Source: Carnegiea gigantea (Eukaryota > Streptophyta > Magnoliopsida > Caryophyllales > Cactaceae). Taken from it: DNA of 64,000 nt. The notes under the pieces are model-generated. The model searched no databases and had not been told where the DNA came from. It saw only the letters and a program-made list of their open reading frames with translations. How positions within the stretch are numbered: the first letter of the stretch is position 1; every line of letters starts with the position of its first letter. The DNA is taken from positions 559,501 through 623,500 of the forward strand of contig JAKOGI010000121.1 in NCBI GenBank assembly GCA_029747015.1, given 5' to 3'. Shown piece after piece: positions 33,748-46,600 of this stretch. The position numbers and the translations under genes are program-made.

Positions 33748-36503
33748 TGATAAACCTCTAATTTTGCAATTTTTGTCCCTTGATTTCACCACTAGTCCCT
33801 ATATATTTCCTCGATTCAGTGAGAAATTTGGTCGTGTTTGCTCCTCTTTGTCCGTAATTGTCTTATTTGGACTAACTTCCCTTTTTGTGGGTATTTTAGT
33901 CTTAATTGGAAGGAATACGCATTCATTGGCCCATAGATGAGCAAGGAATGATGATTTAGAAAGAGAAGAGGTTTGAGCAGTCGGCAGAGAGGCAAAGAAC
34001 CAAGAAGGAGCTCAAAGATTCTACATGGCCAACCACGCATGTGTGCATAGTCATGCATGATCATTGAAAGATTAAAGAAACCCACGGCTGCCCGTGCGAA
34101 ATCAGCACGACCATGTGCACAAGGCAAAAACTTCTTGCAGATTTACACGGTTACAAGTTTTAAGCTTGAAGGATTTGCACGGCTAGCTGTGTGTCGAAGC
34201 ACGACCATACTTCCCTGCGATTCAACCGATTTTAATTCTATTTAATAGTTGCATCTTGGGACGATTACGAGGAATATATTTTTTGAGAGCATCTTTTGAG
34301 ACTCTTTTCCGCCCAGTTTTCTGGAAGTTAGGTTAAAGGCTTTAGCATAGCAATACTTTTGCGATTTGAAAATTATTATTGTTCGATTCAAGATTTACAT
34401 TTCATTTCAGTTTTGCAGTTCTTGAGTTTGTTTTCTCGAATCTCTCTTCCCTTTCTATTGATTGCTTTAGTTTCTTGATAATTGTAGGATGATGTTTGCC
34501 AATTATTGTGTTGAGAATTTCATTATGTTTAGTGGCTAATCTCCCTACTTGAGTTGGGATTAATGCCAATTATGTCTAGTTGAATCATGATTTAACCCAA
34601 TTCTTTCTTGCCCCATTTTTTGTGTTATTGAATTCTACTTCGTGCACCACATGCTCGATGAATTGCTTGAAAGAGCATACATCTATTTCTATTAGGGTTT
34701 AGGGGAACATTGAAAGACGAAACCTTTACCTTGCGTGACTTAGTAGACAATTAGGATTTGATTTGAAAATAATTGAAATTCAAATTGAGGTTCGAGATTG
34801 TAAATCTTGTAACTCTTCAACTTTAGTCCCATGGAAAGAAGTGGCTGTTAGGCGATAATTTGTCATATTTTACGTACCCCTTTCACCTAATTTTAGCTCG
34901 TATTATAATATAATCTTTAGGGTTTTCACTTGTTTTATTTACTTTTGTAGGTAATAACCTCAATCGAGTAAAAACCTAGTGAAAAGGAGCGAAGATAGAC
35001 AAGAACAGCAAAAGAAGGCAAGAAGTGACGATAGGAGGCCGCGCCACCGTGCGAGAGATGTGGCACGTTGGGGCCCTGCCACTTGGCAAGGCCGTGCCAC
35101 CAAGGCACGGTGGGGCCGTGCCACCAAGGCACGGTCGTGTCGCCTCCCCGCCGCTCGCCCGCCTGATTTTCTATTTAAGCCCCTTTCAGTCGTTTTTGTT
35201 CGGCATTTTCCCGGGCTCTCTTTTAGCGACTTTTTGGGAGTTATTAGGTTAGGATTAGTCAATAAAAATCTCATTGGGGAATTAGACTAGGATTTGTCTT
35301 TAATTGTTTGGATTCAAATTTGTCAGTTCTCAAGTTCATTCAATCAACATAAGTTTTCTCTTCTCTTCCTCTCTTTATTTTGTATGTTTTTGTTCATGTT
35401 TTGGTTTATATGCTTTTGTAATGTTTATAGATTATAGTTGTAAATTTGGATTGTGATTAGCCTTGTGATGGCCAATTGATTGTTGTTAGACCTTTGCTCC
35501 TCTTGATCATGCTAGAATTTAAGGTTTTCTCTCACGCCCACTATGTGTTCGATGAAATGCTTGAAAGAGCTTTCATCCGTGTTCTGGGGCAATTGACTTA
35601 TGCTGAAAGGTAAGGTTGATCTTCTAGTGTGGATAGAGTGAATGGCTGGCATTGAAACATGAAAATACTTTCGTCACTGACTAGGTCAAGGGTTGTCAAC
35701 CTAGAAGTTTAGTCGAACTAATTCCATGAAAATAGGTGGTTAGAACAACTAGACTAGCGTTTTGATCCTTGAGAGGGGGCTTGGGTGGCCTCAATGACGC
35801 AACCGATCAACCTCGAATACTAGCATAACTTGGAAAGGTAAGGGTTTAACTTGATCAGCTGGTTTATATTCGGTTTAATCATAATCGCAGTCTTTTCGTT
35901 ATTTTAATAGTTTAGTTCTGTTTTCTATTCCTTCAATTTGCCTAGTTTGAGATGCTTTAGTTAGCTGTGGTCCTTTGACAACCAACTCTCTACATACGAC
36001 ACCCCGAGTACTCAACGATGCACCTTACACTTGAGGTTTATAAATATTAAAACTTTTTTCTAACAGTGGCTATAGTTCTAGAATTAGTCTTTGACCCTTG
36101 AAAGAGGGAGGGCACGGGTTTAATTATCAATCTATCCATTCATATTGCAATGTTTGGGCAACCTTGATGGGGTTAGTGATTGATTCACTACTGTAATTGT
36201 GTAGTTAATTCCAGTATAGGTGTTTTAATATTCTGATTTCTCAATTACATTCTTAGTTATTATCATTCCCTTAGTTGTTAGTTGAATCTTTGAAAATTGA
36301 TTTCCCTAGATTGAGTGTTCGCATTAGTTCTGCTAATTCCAAGTGAGTTCCTTGTGCATACAACCCATACTCGCCGTTGCTAGCTACAGCTACACCGTGT
36401 AATTGCGGTAGCTAACACAACAATTCTCCATTGCATATTCGTCATTTTACCTTCGACATTTGAATTCTTGATTAGGCGGAAAGAGGTTTCGCTATCATGA
36501 CAG
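33748..36503. mobile_element. LTR retrotransposon-like remnant, possibly nested LTRs
   Basis: Non-coding. The sequence has the texture of plant long LTRs: GC-rich GCCGTGCCACCAAGGCACGG repeats (35075-35135) before a TATA-like TATTTAAG, and a similar GCACGAC-rich block at 34090-34205. There are two diverged versions of GATGAAATGCTTGAAAGAGC (34660, 35550). A segment runs from TGTCATATTTTACG (34861) to ATGACA (36503). No primer site, target-site duplication or protein domain was found. Boundaries are guesses, and one or two solo LTR fragments are the likeliest content. Confidence 0.4.
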
Positions 36504-37654
36504 TGGAAACATATCAGAACTAGAAAAACCTCTTTCCTCGGTTTTCAAGTCATTCAGTCATCTTAGAAAAAGCAAATTGAACTACTGCATCTGCTTCATT
36601 GTCCAAAGAAATGCCAGGTCATGTTCATTGCTTAGGTCTGTGTAAGAAGAAACACCAGGTGTATTTCAGATCACATAAGCTGTCTATCATTGTAGTATTT
36701 CCTATTAGCAAATTCATTTCTTTTTTTAACAAAACCAGCAGATACATAGGATCCAGGTGATATTTTTCATTTGTCTCACAGTTTTAAAAGGTTAAACGGT
36801 CTCTAGCTCCCAAGACAATGTGTTTATTAATCGGCAAGCAAAAAGCTTTGTCTTGATAATGATTATACGGATAGGTGATCCTGAAGGTGGAAAGAGAACC
36901 CAGTGCTCCAAATCATTTAGTGCTTCTGTTTCACTCGCTTGATCATTGCAGAAGCATGGGGATGGAAGAAGCACATACGATGTAGTTTGGTTGTAAAATT
37001 GGAAAGATGTAAGAGATTGATAAGATGGGAACATAGTTGATCTATTAGAACTAAGCTAGTTACTCAATTGGTACCTCGGCCTAGTTAGCAGTTAGTAGTT
37101 AGTGCCATCCTGAAGAATGCAGAAACTTTGGAATTAAATACAGAATATGTCCCAGTGTGAATTCCCTATGCTTAAATTTCATTCTTTCTTATCCTTCTGC
37201 TTATGTTGTGTTTGTAATTTAAAACAAACATGATATAAATTCCTTGAGAGCCCAACCCATTATGTGTCAGCATCAATTATATGTATAGATGCTGTGACTG
37301 TCACATTGAACATGGGTAATAGATACTGTCACATAATTAATGTGATTCTTTCCTGAGTATCGGCCATCTTCAAATCTTATAATAGGCAAGTTAAAAAGAT
37401 GACTTTCTCAATCAATCTTCTATAACCCATGTACACAACAGATTATTTCCCACATAAACAGCAGTAATGCCACTGAAATAACTGAATGCCCTCAACCACA
37501 ATATCAGAACATGCGAGAAAAGCGCGTAAAAACTAAATATACAAAGAGTGGAGGGCTCTCTCTGAATGTAAGATGTATCAGTATGTATTCACAAAATCAC
37601 ACCTAACATTTGCTAAGATATACATATTAGCAGTGTTTCGAGGATTAGTGAAGC
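36504..37654. other. 3' flank of oxygenase copy A
   Basis: No gene is recognised. About 37490-37600 aligns with 8590-8690, the matching flank of copy C, so part of this is ancestral 3' UTR or flank. The remainder is AT-rich spacer. Confidence 0.4.
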
Positions 37655-40600
37655 TCATTTGAGGGCATGGTTGTAGTCATGATAACGGAAAGTTTGGTAA
37701 ACGAAGTGAGACACCCATTTGGAAACTACAAAGCATAGGAGTGCCATCGAGAACAGCGTGCTTCTTTGAGCAGTGGTCATGGTTGGCTGCTTAGTCAGTC
37801 CAATAACCCCTATGACACCAATAGCCATGATCTGAAGCACTATCTCTGTCAGGTTGAGTGCTTTATATGCATAACTACAGCTCGAGCAGTTCACCACATG
37901 AGACCAGTACCTAAAACCCATCACATTAGCCACCCAATTAGGCAGTTGCGGCTTCCTTAACCTCTTAATGATTGACCTTGTTATGTGGATATTACTTAAA
38001 AGTTCTCTTTGAAAGGAGGGGTGGGGGGGCAGGCATGACATTAGAGACCTGTCAAACAGCTGCTCTCTCAGAGGAGCTGGAGAAAGTGTTGCACCATTGA
38101 ACTTGTCACTCCAGTCGACTTGGCCTTGCGAATGTTTGTTGAGCCACCTTCTGAATGCCACCACCAGTGCGTCCGCCTTGGTTGGCACAAAGCAAACTTT
38201 TTGCCAGTTGGAAGGCCCCAACTCCATCATTTTTCTTTCCTATAGATGGGATCAAACCATTGATTTATAAGCTAAGAATAAGCTAAGTACCACCAACCAT
38301 TGGCATCCAAGGAAAGGACAGAAGTACCTGAGCATGAATAAGATAAAGATCTCCATCAATGACTATGTTTTGCCTTATATGGAAGATCCATCTGGGTATG
38401 ATTTGATCCACCCCAATTCCAAAGTCTCTTGTGACCCATATTAATCGGCTTTTGCCTGGACTCACAGGGATACACAGAAATATCATAGTAGCTATTCGCT
38501 GTGGTGAAATTGACATTCTTGCTGAACAATCCTGACACACACACACACACACACACACAGAGAGTTACTTTCATACGTACTTTGCATGGTTATAAAATTA
38601 AAAGCAGGCAAACTACGTATGTTAATAACACTGCAAATTGTAAAATATAGATAATTATTCTAAACATACGTACAACGATTCAGCATGAACATGATATGAC
38701 AATGCAGTGGCTCACCCCTGAAATAGGGGATTTTAAAATTCATAATAAACTCGTCAAAATAAATTCCTATACTTTCGAATGTAATTTTTTCTGCAAAGAT
38801 ATAAATTTTCAACATAGATAGAGTGTTTTGCAAACAATAATGTAATCTTCTTCCCAAAATACTTTCCCTAAAAAAAATACAAATTGTTCTCCTTTTATCT
38901 TTTATTTTTCATGTTATCTTCTACTGTAGGTTTGGACCTATGATATGTAAGGTGTACAATAATATAGACCATGAAGAGCTAAACACAAAAACACTAAGAA
39001 CTTCATAGGATACACTAAGCTGAAGGAGCAATGCAAATAATAATATATATATAACGAGACTAATAAGTCATTGAAAAAACTCAAATTGCTTGTACGTTCA
39101 TGGTAAATTCTAGAACCACTTCAGTTAATCCTTATATGGTTCCATATGGCATCGGAATCTTCAGGCAAACTAAAAGGGGAATTGGGGTTAATTAGTCAGG
39201 CAAACTAAAAAGGGGAACTGGGGTTAATTAGGGATGGAAATGCGGCGGATTAGGTGGAGATATATCCTTGTTTATACTTATTTTCAAAAATTATACCTAT
39301 TTCCATAATGATATTCGTCGAGCTTTGAAAATTAACACCTATACCTATATAGGGTTTAAGGGCTTATGGAATTTATCCAGATGCATATAAAGAGTGCAAC
39401 AGTAAACCCACATTTGGGTAACCATATATTTGATGAATAATTTGAACATGTCAATAAGGAACATGATCCAAAGAGGTTTACAAAGTTGAAAACATTGGTA
39501 ATAGAGATATGTTCATTATGGTTTCTTATCTTTTATGTGAATTGGATTTTAAAATGAACTTTATACAATATATGTCATGTAGTATTTTTCGCCCCTTGCT
39601 GTAGCAAATTGGGTTTACATTCGAGTTTTGAAGTTTCATACCTATACTCATATCCATGCTCATACGCATACTCATTTTTAAAAAATAATGCCTATTACCA
39701 AACCCATTTTAAACTCGTTTTAACCACGATTCGGGTTTTAATAGTGCAGGTTTTATTTCCTTTTTTTGGATTTGGTTTATATCTTCATTCCTAGAGATAA
39801 TATGAATATGTCGATCGGTATGGATGGGAATTGTTTATTTTATTTTGTTCTAGTTTTTAGTTACACTTATATAAATATGTGAAGAAGGTTAAGGAGTAGG
39901 ACATCTTGCATGAGATTATTTTTTCTAAGAGATATAGTAAGATGGATAATTTGCAGGGTCTTATTAATAATTCTAGTTGTGACTAACAATATATTTATGA
40001 GTGACTTTTATTAACATCATCCCTAAATAATTATTAATTACCTAAACATTAAAAAGATACTCCAAAATAGACTATTAATAATCCTTAGACCTTACGAAAA
40101 TGACCTAAAATTCCAAACCTAAAGCGAATGACTGAAACTTATACACAACCTGATACCTAAAATGTCAAACCTGTAGATAAATTTATTAGACTAAATATCA
40201 ATTGATCCAAAGTCAACCCTGAAAAAAAATAACTCAACTCGAAACCCAAATTGAATCAAACTTTAAAATTCGATCCGGAATTAACCTAACTCGGCATTGA
40301 ACCAAATGACAAAAGAATCCACTTCAATATACCTTTGATATGAATACGGTTTCATTAAAGGTTTGCAGGTCATAAAAATATTTGTTATTAAAAAAAGCTA
40401 TGAACAGATGCTGGAATTGGGCTAAGATTTCAACCCGGGGGGGAGTTCAGAGTAATAATATGTCACAAGCAAACTTTTGGAGATACTAACGTTGGGTAAT
40501 CACAATATTTTCGTTCTTATATTGGCACTTGTTCGTCTTGTGTGAGTCAGATCTCGTGTTCGAGTTTTGTTTATAAAAAAACTTGTGATTGAAGAATTGT

Positions 40601-43600
40601 ACTTTACGATGCATGGAAACTAACACAAGAATATGGATATGACACGATACGGACACAAGACAAGTTGATTTTCAAAAATCTAAAACATGGAAATAGTGTG
40701 GACACGACTTTAAAATTTATATAATTAAATCAAAACTACCAATTTTCTGAAGTAATTTTTCTTTAGCTTTTCTAAAATGCAACAAAAGAAAAGTACAATC
40801 TATCTCCGCTAACACACAAAAACTTTACTCGTAAATCAAGTGACACCCATTTTTAATTAAGTGCTTCATACGGTCCTTCAAGAAGAAGGTGAATCAGCTT
40901 AAAAGCCAGCTAGAGATCCTATGTATGATCTAATTGGTTTGTGGACTTCCTTCCCGTGATTATTGAACTCTCTCTCTCTCTCTCTTCCCATGATTATTGG
41001 GGCTGAAAGCGGTTCGTTTATGGAGAAGGAGAAACAGAGGAGTAAATGGGCAAGGGAATACCAAGACTCTTTTACATTGTTTGTGGATTTCCTTCCAATA
41101 AATATGAACAATCTTTGGCTACGAAGGTTATTCGACAACCATGGCAAGGTCATTGATGCATTTGTTCTAAAGAAGTTGAGAAAGGAGCGGTGGCAGATCC
41201 AGACATTTAGAACAGGGTGTCCATCTATTAATGCATCACTAATGTACAATGTTAATAGAAAAAATTCATTATATGATACATACTATGGCAGTTTATTTTG
41301 TATAAACATTCCATCTCTTTTTTTTTTTTTTTAAACAAACATTCCGTCTGTATTTCTGCATCAATGGAAGTTGACGAGTAATAATAATATAGCCCACTTT
41401 TAAATTCCAAGGAAAAAACTATGATACCTCTACTACGACGCTTGTTTTTTTGCAGTTTTTTATATTTTAAATTTAATACATAGATTATACTAAAATCGCA
41501 GAATGTTACGATTATCTAACATTTACTAAAGCTGTTTATTACAAAAGACACATCATCATCACAAAACAATAAAATAAAAAAAAGAAAACAAAAAATTAAC
41601 ATGTCAAATATGAAATACAACTGCAAAAAGTAATATGCATCAATTATTCGCGCCAAAAGGGAAAAAATAGCATTAAGTTCAAATCAATTATTAGTGCCAG
41701 GTTAAAAAGAGGTCTGCACCAAAAACATATTGTAACTAAATCATCACAAAATAAATAATAAAGCTAAAAGAAAATTAAAGAAATTAAAATTAGATTGAGT
41801 TAAAAGCCTAAACTGTAGATACGATGGGGGGGAAACGAAAAATTTGGGCATGGGTACATTTAATTTTATTTTACTTTTCTATTAAGTTCTAACTTTATAA
41901 CTGTACTTTTAATATTTAAATAAATTTAAAATATCAATATGTGGGTAGGATATATCTAAAGAGCATCTTTAATTTTTGGACTTAATTTAGAGGTGTCCAC
42001 ATATGCTAATTTAGCCTCATTGAAAATAACTTATTAGAATTTTTTTTTTTTGGAAGAGGGGTGTCCATGGACACCCCTCCAATACAAGTAAATTAGCCCC
42101 TGAAAAGGAGGCAACAAATCGATTCGGTTTCATTAGGTATTCGACTAGGGAGGAGGATCAAAGAGCAACACATAAAGGAAATGGTGCCTGGCTAGGAGAC
42201 AAAGAACTAGTGGTGAAATGGGCTAGGTTTCCTAGGACTGAGAAGCATCACAATGTAGAGGTGACTAACAGGGAACCCTCATTTGAAGGAAGATCAGAGA
42301 GGATCAAGGCTGAATTTTTCAACAGCAAGAGGAGATTCTAAGTTCCATAGTAAGGCATTGCTGCAAAAAAACATTCCCTACAGCTCTGAAGGAGTTGAAA
42401 CCAATCAACAATACTCTTTGTTATCCTTTGGAGGAGAAAAGAAGATCTTGATGAAACGAATTAGATCATAAGATAACTTGGTCTGGTTGACAAGAAGTGC
42501 TATTGGTGAGGCTGTTGATGGGATTAGCGCAGAAGCTCTCCAAAATATCATAATAACAAAAGGATTCAATGATTTTGTTGTTAGACCAATGGGTGGAAAC
42601 AAGTATCTTTTGACATTCTCCTCCAAGGAAAGCATGGAAGATACCTTGAAGAATTACGCAAAATTTTTGATGGTATGGTTCAAAACAGTGAATCAATGGG
42701 GGGAGTTTGATGTTTCTTCACAGAGGAAAACTTGGATCTCTTGCTATGGACTCCCTCTTCACCTCTAGTCCCCTGAAAACTTCAACATGATTGCTCAAAT
42801 TTGTGATGAACTCTTATCTCTTGATAATTCAACATCTAATCTTTTATCTTTTGAAAGAGTAAGAATGTGTATTCTTACAGATTCTATGCCAAGTATTGTT
42901 GAAGAAATTATAATTGAAGAGGGTCAAGGTTCACATATCGTGAGTATACTCGAGGATGGCTGCTTAGGGACTCCATTGATTTACTCAACCAAGGTGAATG
43001 CAATGAAGGGAAAAGTGGTGTTAACTCATTCCAATGACTAGGTATTCCGCGACAAGTTTGGAAACCATGGAGACTCAGTTGTCCAAGGAATAGATAACCA
43101 AAGGCAGACTCAGTTTAGCTCGTCGGAGCATGTAGTTAGCCAACAACCAGAAATGGAAATTTCCGGTGAGAATACCAACGGTCGCGTTGTTAGCAACTAA
43201 CTCATTAATGGGAGTAGGGAAGAATTTGGTGAGGGGGTTTCAATTCAAATTCAAAAAATAATTTTGACAATTTCCAGTGGACAGCTAGCTGTAATTTCCT
43301 AGAGACTAGGGAGGATGCCTTAGCTATTAATGCCACATCGAGCCCTGCCCCTAACCATAAAAGTAAGGAGCCAGCTATTCCAGAGACTCCTATCTTGCCC
43401 GACCTTTTACTTGCGATTGGGCCCAACATTGTCCCATACCTCAATAGGTGGACGCAAATATTGAAAGCCTTGCTCCTGTGACTTCTAAAGAGCCTAGCTT
43501 GGGATTGGGTCATTCTTCTTTTAAGGAACATTCTAAGAAGAAGAAAGGCAAAAAGAGGTTGAAACAAGGCAAGAATATCAGGCGGGGTTCACTTGCAAGG

Positions 43601-46600
43601 AAAAGAAAGATTGATTTTTCAAAGGCCATAAGAGAGTACCAATTATCAAAGACACCCAACAAATTTAGTCAAAAGGACATAGAGATGGCTAAGGAAGTTG
43701 ATTTAGCTGTTGAGGTCGAGCAGCCTTCTATTAAACCAGAGGAACTTGAGTCAGAGAAGCCAACGAGTAATTCAATTAGCGCTGAGGAGCTAATTGAATT
43801 TTCCAAGAAGTTAGGTGTAGCCTTCATAGGGAATGGAGTTGTTGTGAAGAAGAAATTAAGTGAAATGCTCAAGAGTCGTGATTAACAATTTGGAGCATGA
43901 GTTATTCCCCAAAAGAAAAAATAAAAGGAGCTGATGTTCTTGTGGATGCAGTGAGAAGGAGGGCTCCTTCGTTTTTGGGTGGTGGGAATGTTTAAGTAAG
44001 TGTTGTCCAAGTGTCGAAGACTTCTACGCCTTTGAGTGCCGTCCAAACAAAACAATGGGCATTATTTCTTGTTCATTTGGAGTTGGCATCAGCAGGTTGC
44101 ATGTGAATTATGCAAGCTGATGATAGTGGAGGTTCATGGTGGTGTGTTATGCAAGCTAATGATAGTGGAGGCATTATTTTCCCTTCGGGTCGTCAAGTTG
44201 GATGGGATTTATTGGAATGTTTGGTTAAGTAATAGGTATGATCTTATGTTATGATTATCTATGTTAGGTGTATTTTGTTTAACTTTTCGTTTTGAAGGAG
44301 ACCTATGGCTTTGTTAGGGGTTAGCTTCGATTTGGAGTGTTTTTATGGCGTATCGTAAGACGAGTTGTACTTTTGCGCTAGTGGCGTTACCTGTTTTTAT
44401 AGGTATACTAATTATCGGAAAAAATAAGAAAATACAATCTTGAAAGTCAAATGGTAAGACTAAGTGTACACTTTTTATTGGGACTTCAAAATATAGACCG
44501 TGCTTAGAGTTCTACTATGATAGCTAAGTGCTCCAAACATAATAATAACAACAAAGAATGTTCAATGACGATTAGACTTGGCAAAAATTGACCCGACCTG
44601 AAAACCCGACCCGAATCTGCCGGAAAGTTTTGGGTTTTGAACACGATTTTCTCGACCCGAACACGAAATAAACCTAACCCAAAAAACCCGCAAATTAGCG
44701 GGTCAAACCTGACCCGAACTCGAACCCTCCCGCTTGACCCAAACTTTATATACTTAGTTTTTGATTTTTCTCTAATTTATCCCTCTTAACAAAACTGGTC
44801 AGTCACATTTATCGAATAGTTTAAACAGAGATTATGTAACTATTGCATCTATTTACAAATTAAACAATAATAAGCTTTTTTCCTTCTCCATTCTCTAAAA
44901 ATAATATCGTACACAACTTTTAAATGAAAAAAAGATTAAAAATGGGTGTAAAAGTGCATGAAATAATTATCTAATCTTTTAAAAAAAGTCAATTTAAAAG
45001 AAGACAAGCATTAAAGATGTGTAAGTCATACCATTATATGAGTTAAACAAATTTATCTAATTATTTTTTAAATTAATTAATCTTTAATAATTTAAAATTT
45101 TCATGTTATAAATGCAAGATAATATCTTGTACTTCTTTTAATCAATTTTATTTCAGTTCGTTCTAACTAGTCTTGAACTAGGATGTTAATGGTAGGAAAA
45201 TAGCTAACCGTATTCATATTGGACTCAGCCCATTAATAAAGTTTTACCTTATTGGATATTGGTATGTTAGTTAATAAAAATATTAAATTATTAAATAGGT
45301 TATCAGCGGTCAAACAGCTATAGCCCATTAAAATGCTCTAAACGGGCTGCCCTATAAATAGTGGAATCGCTATTGATCTTCTTTCAATATACAGTTTGAT
45401 CTACTCAAAACCAAGTGGGTTTGATTCTTTTTGCCCACCATTCAATATGTTCATGTATTATAATAAAAAGTTTGAATATTTTTAATATTATTTTGAGAAA
45501 TTACAATTATTATGACTTTTCATTAAACACTGACAATTTTGAGTAATAAATATGCAGAATTTTTAATTTTGAAAAAAGAAAAATAACTAATAGAAAAGGC
45601 GCTCTAAACCCGTTGGGTTGATCCCAAACCCGTAAAATCTAAATACACCCACCGTATTTTGTCCGAATCCGAAATACACCCGATCCGTATTTTACCGGAA
45701 CCCAAATACATCCGATCCGTATTTAATTCGTCTGTTCGAACTGACAGGTCTAATGACGATAGTGTCTTTAAAACAAAAATAATGATGCAGTCATTTTAAT
45801 TGTATATTTCAGTATTGTGAAACCACTAATAGAACAAAAGAACGAATCAAGCGGGTCGTTAACTTCTCTCTGACATGATTCATTATGAGGCCTTGTTCTT
45901 TTCGTGGTTTAATGAACCCAACCCACCCCTTCCCCCCTTCCTACTCTTTCCCACACTTAAACAAAAATACCACTCCTTTCCACTCTCACCAACTCTCACC
46001 CACTTTCACCCACTTCTACCTATAATTACTATTTGGCATACTTTGAAAACTCTTATAATTGATATAATTGTACGTTCGAATAGTCTAATACTAATTATGA
46101 AGAGTTTTATTTATTGTTCAGATGTCATTGGAATATTTGTAAGTTGTGCCATAAATTGTACATGAAATTACTTACGTTGTACGTATTAAAGAAAAGTTAA
46201 TTTTTGTATTTTTTAAATTTTTGCATGGATAAACAAATGTTAGTTATTCGTAAGTGGTAGATATTTTTAGTTTAATTTTTATATGGAACAGATGGTTAGA
46301 AATGATTTGTCGTTGACTCCGAAATTTTTGTTATATGTCACCAACACATGGATTGTTGTTGTGGTATATGTAACACATTATTTTCCGGTCATCATAAATC
46401 TTGACACAAAATGCAGATGTTTTTATTCGGTGTTCGCGATAGAACTAACGGATGTTATAAATGTTAATGGTTATAAAAGTAATAGTAATCGTTTACGGTG
46501 GCCGGGGGAGTTTGCATGGTTTTGCGCTGGGTAGATCGAGGGGACTGGGTCGGGGTGTTCGGAGGATGGTTGGACTGTTCGGAGGTGGCTGCCGATGTGC

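Noticed and set aside
37655..38531. Treating exons 5-7 as a separate truncated gene from exons 1-4
   Set aside because: Phases join exactly to 559 codons and copy B keeps the same exon order, so one gene with a long intron is simpler. Transcript evidence would settle it.
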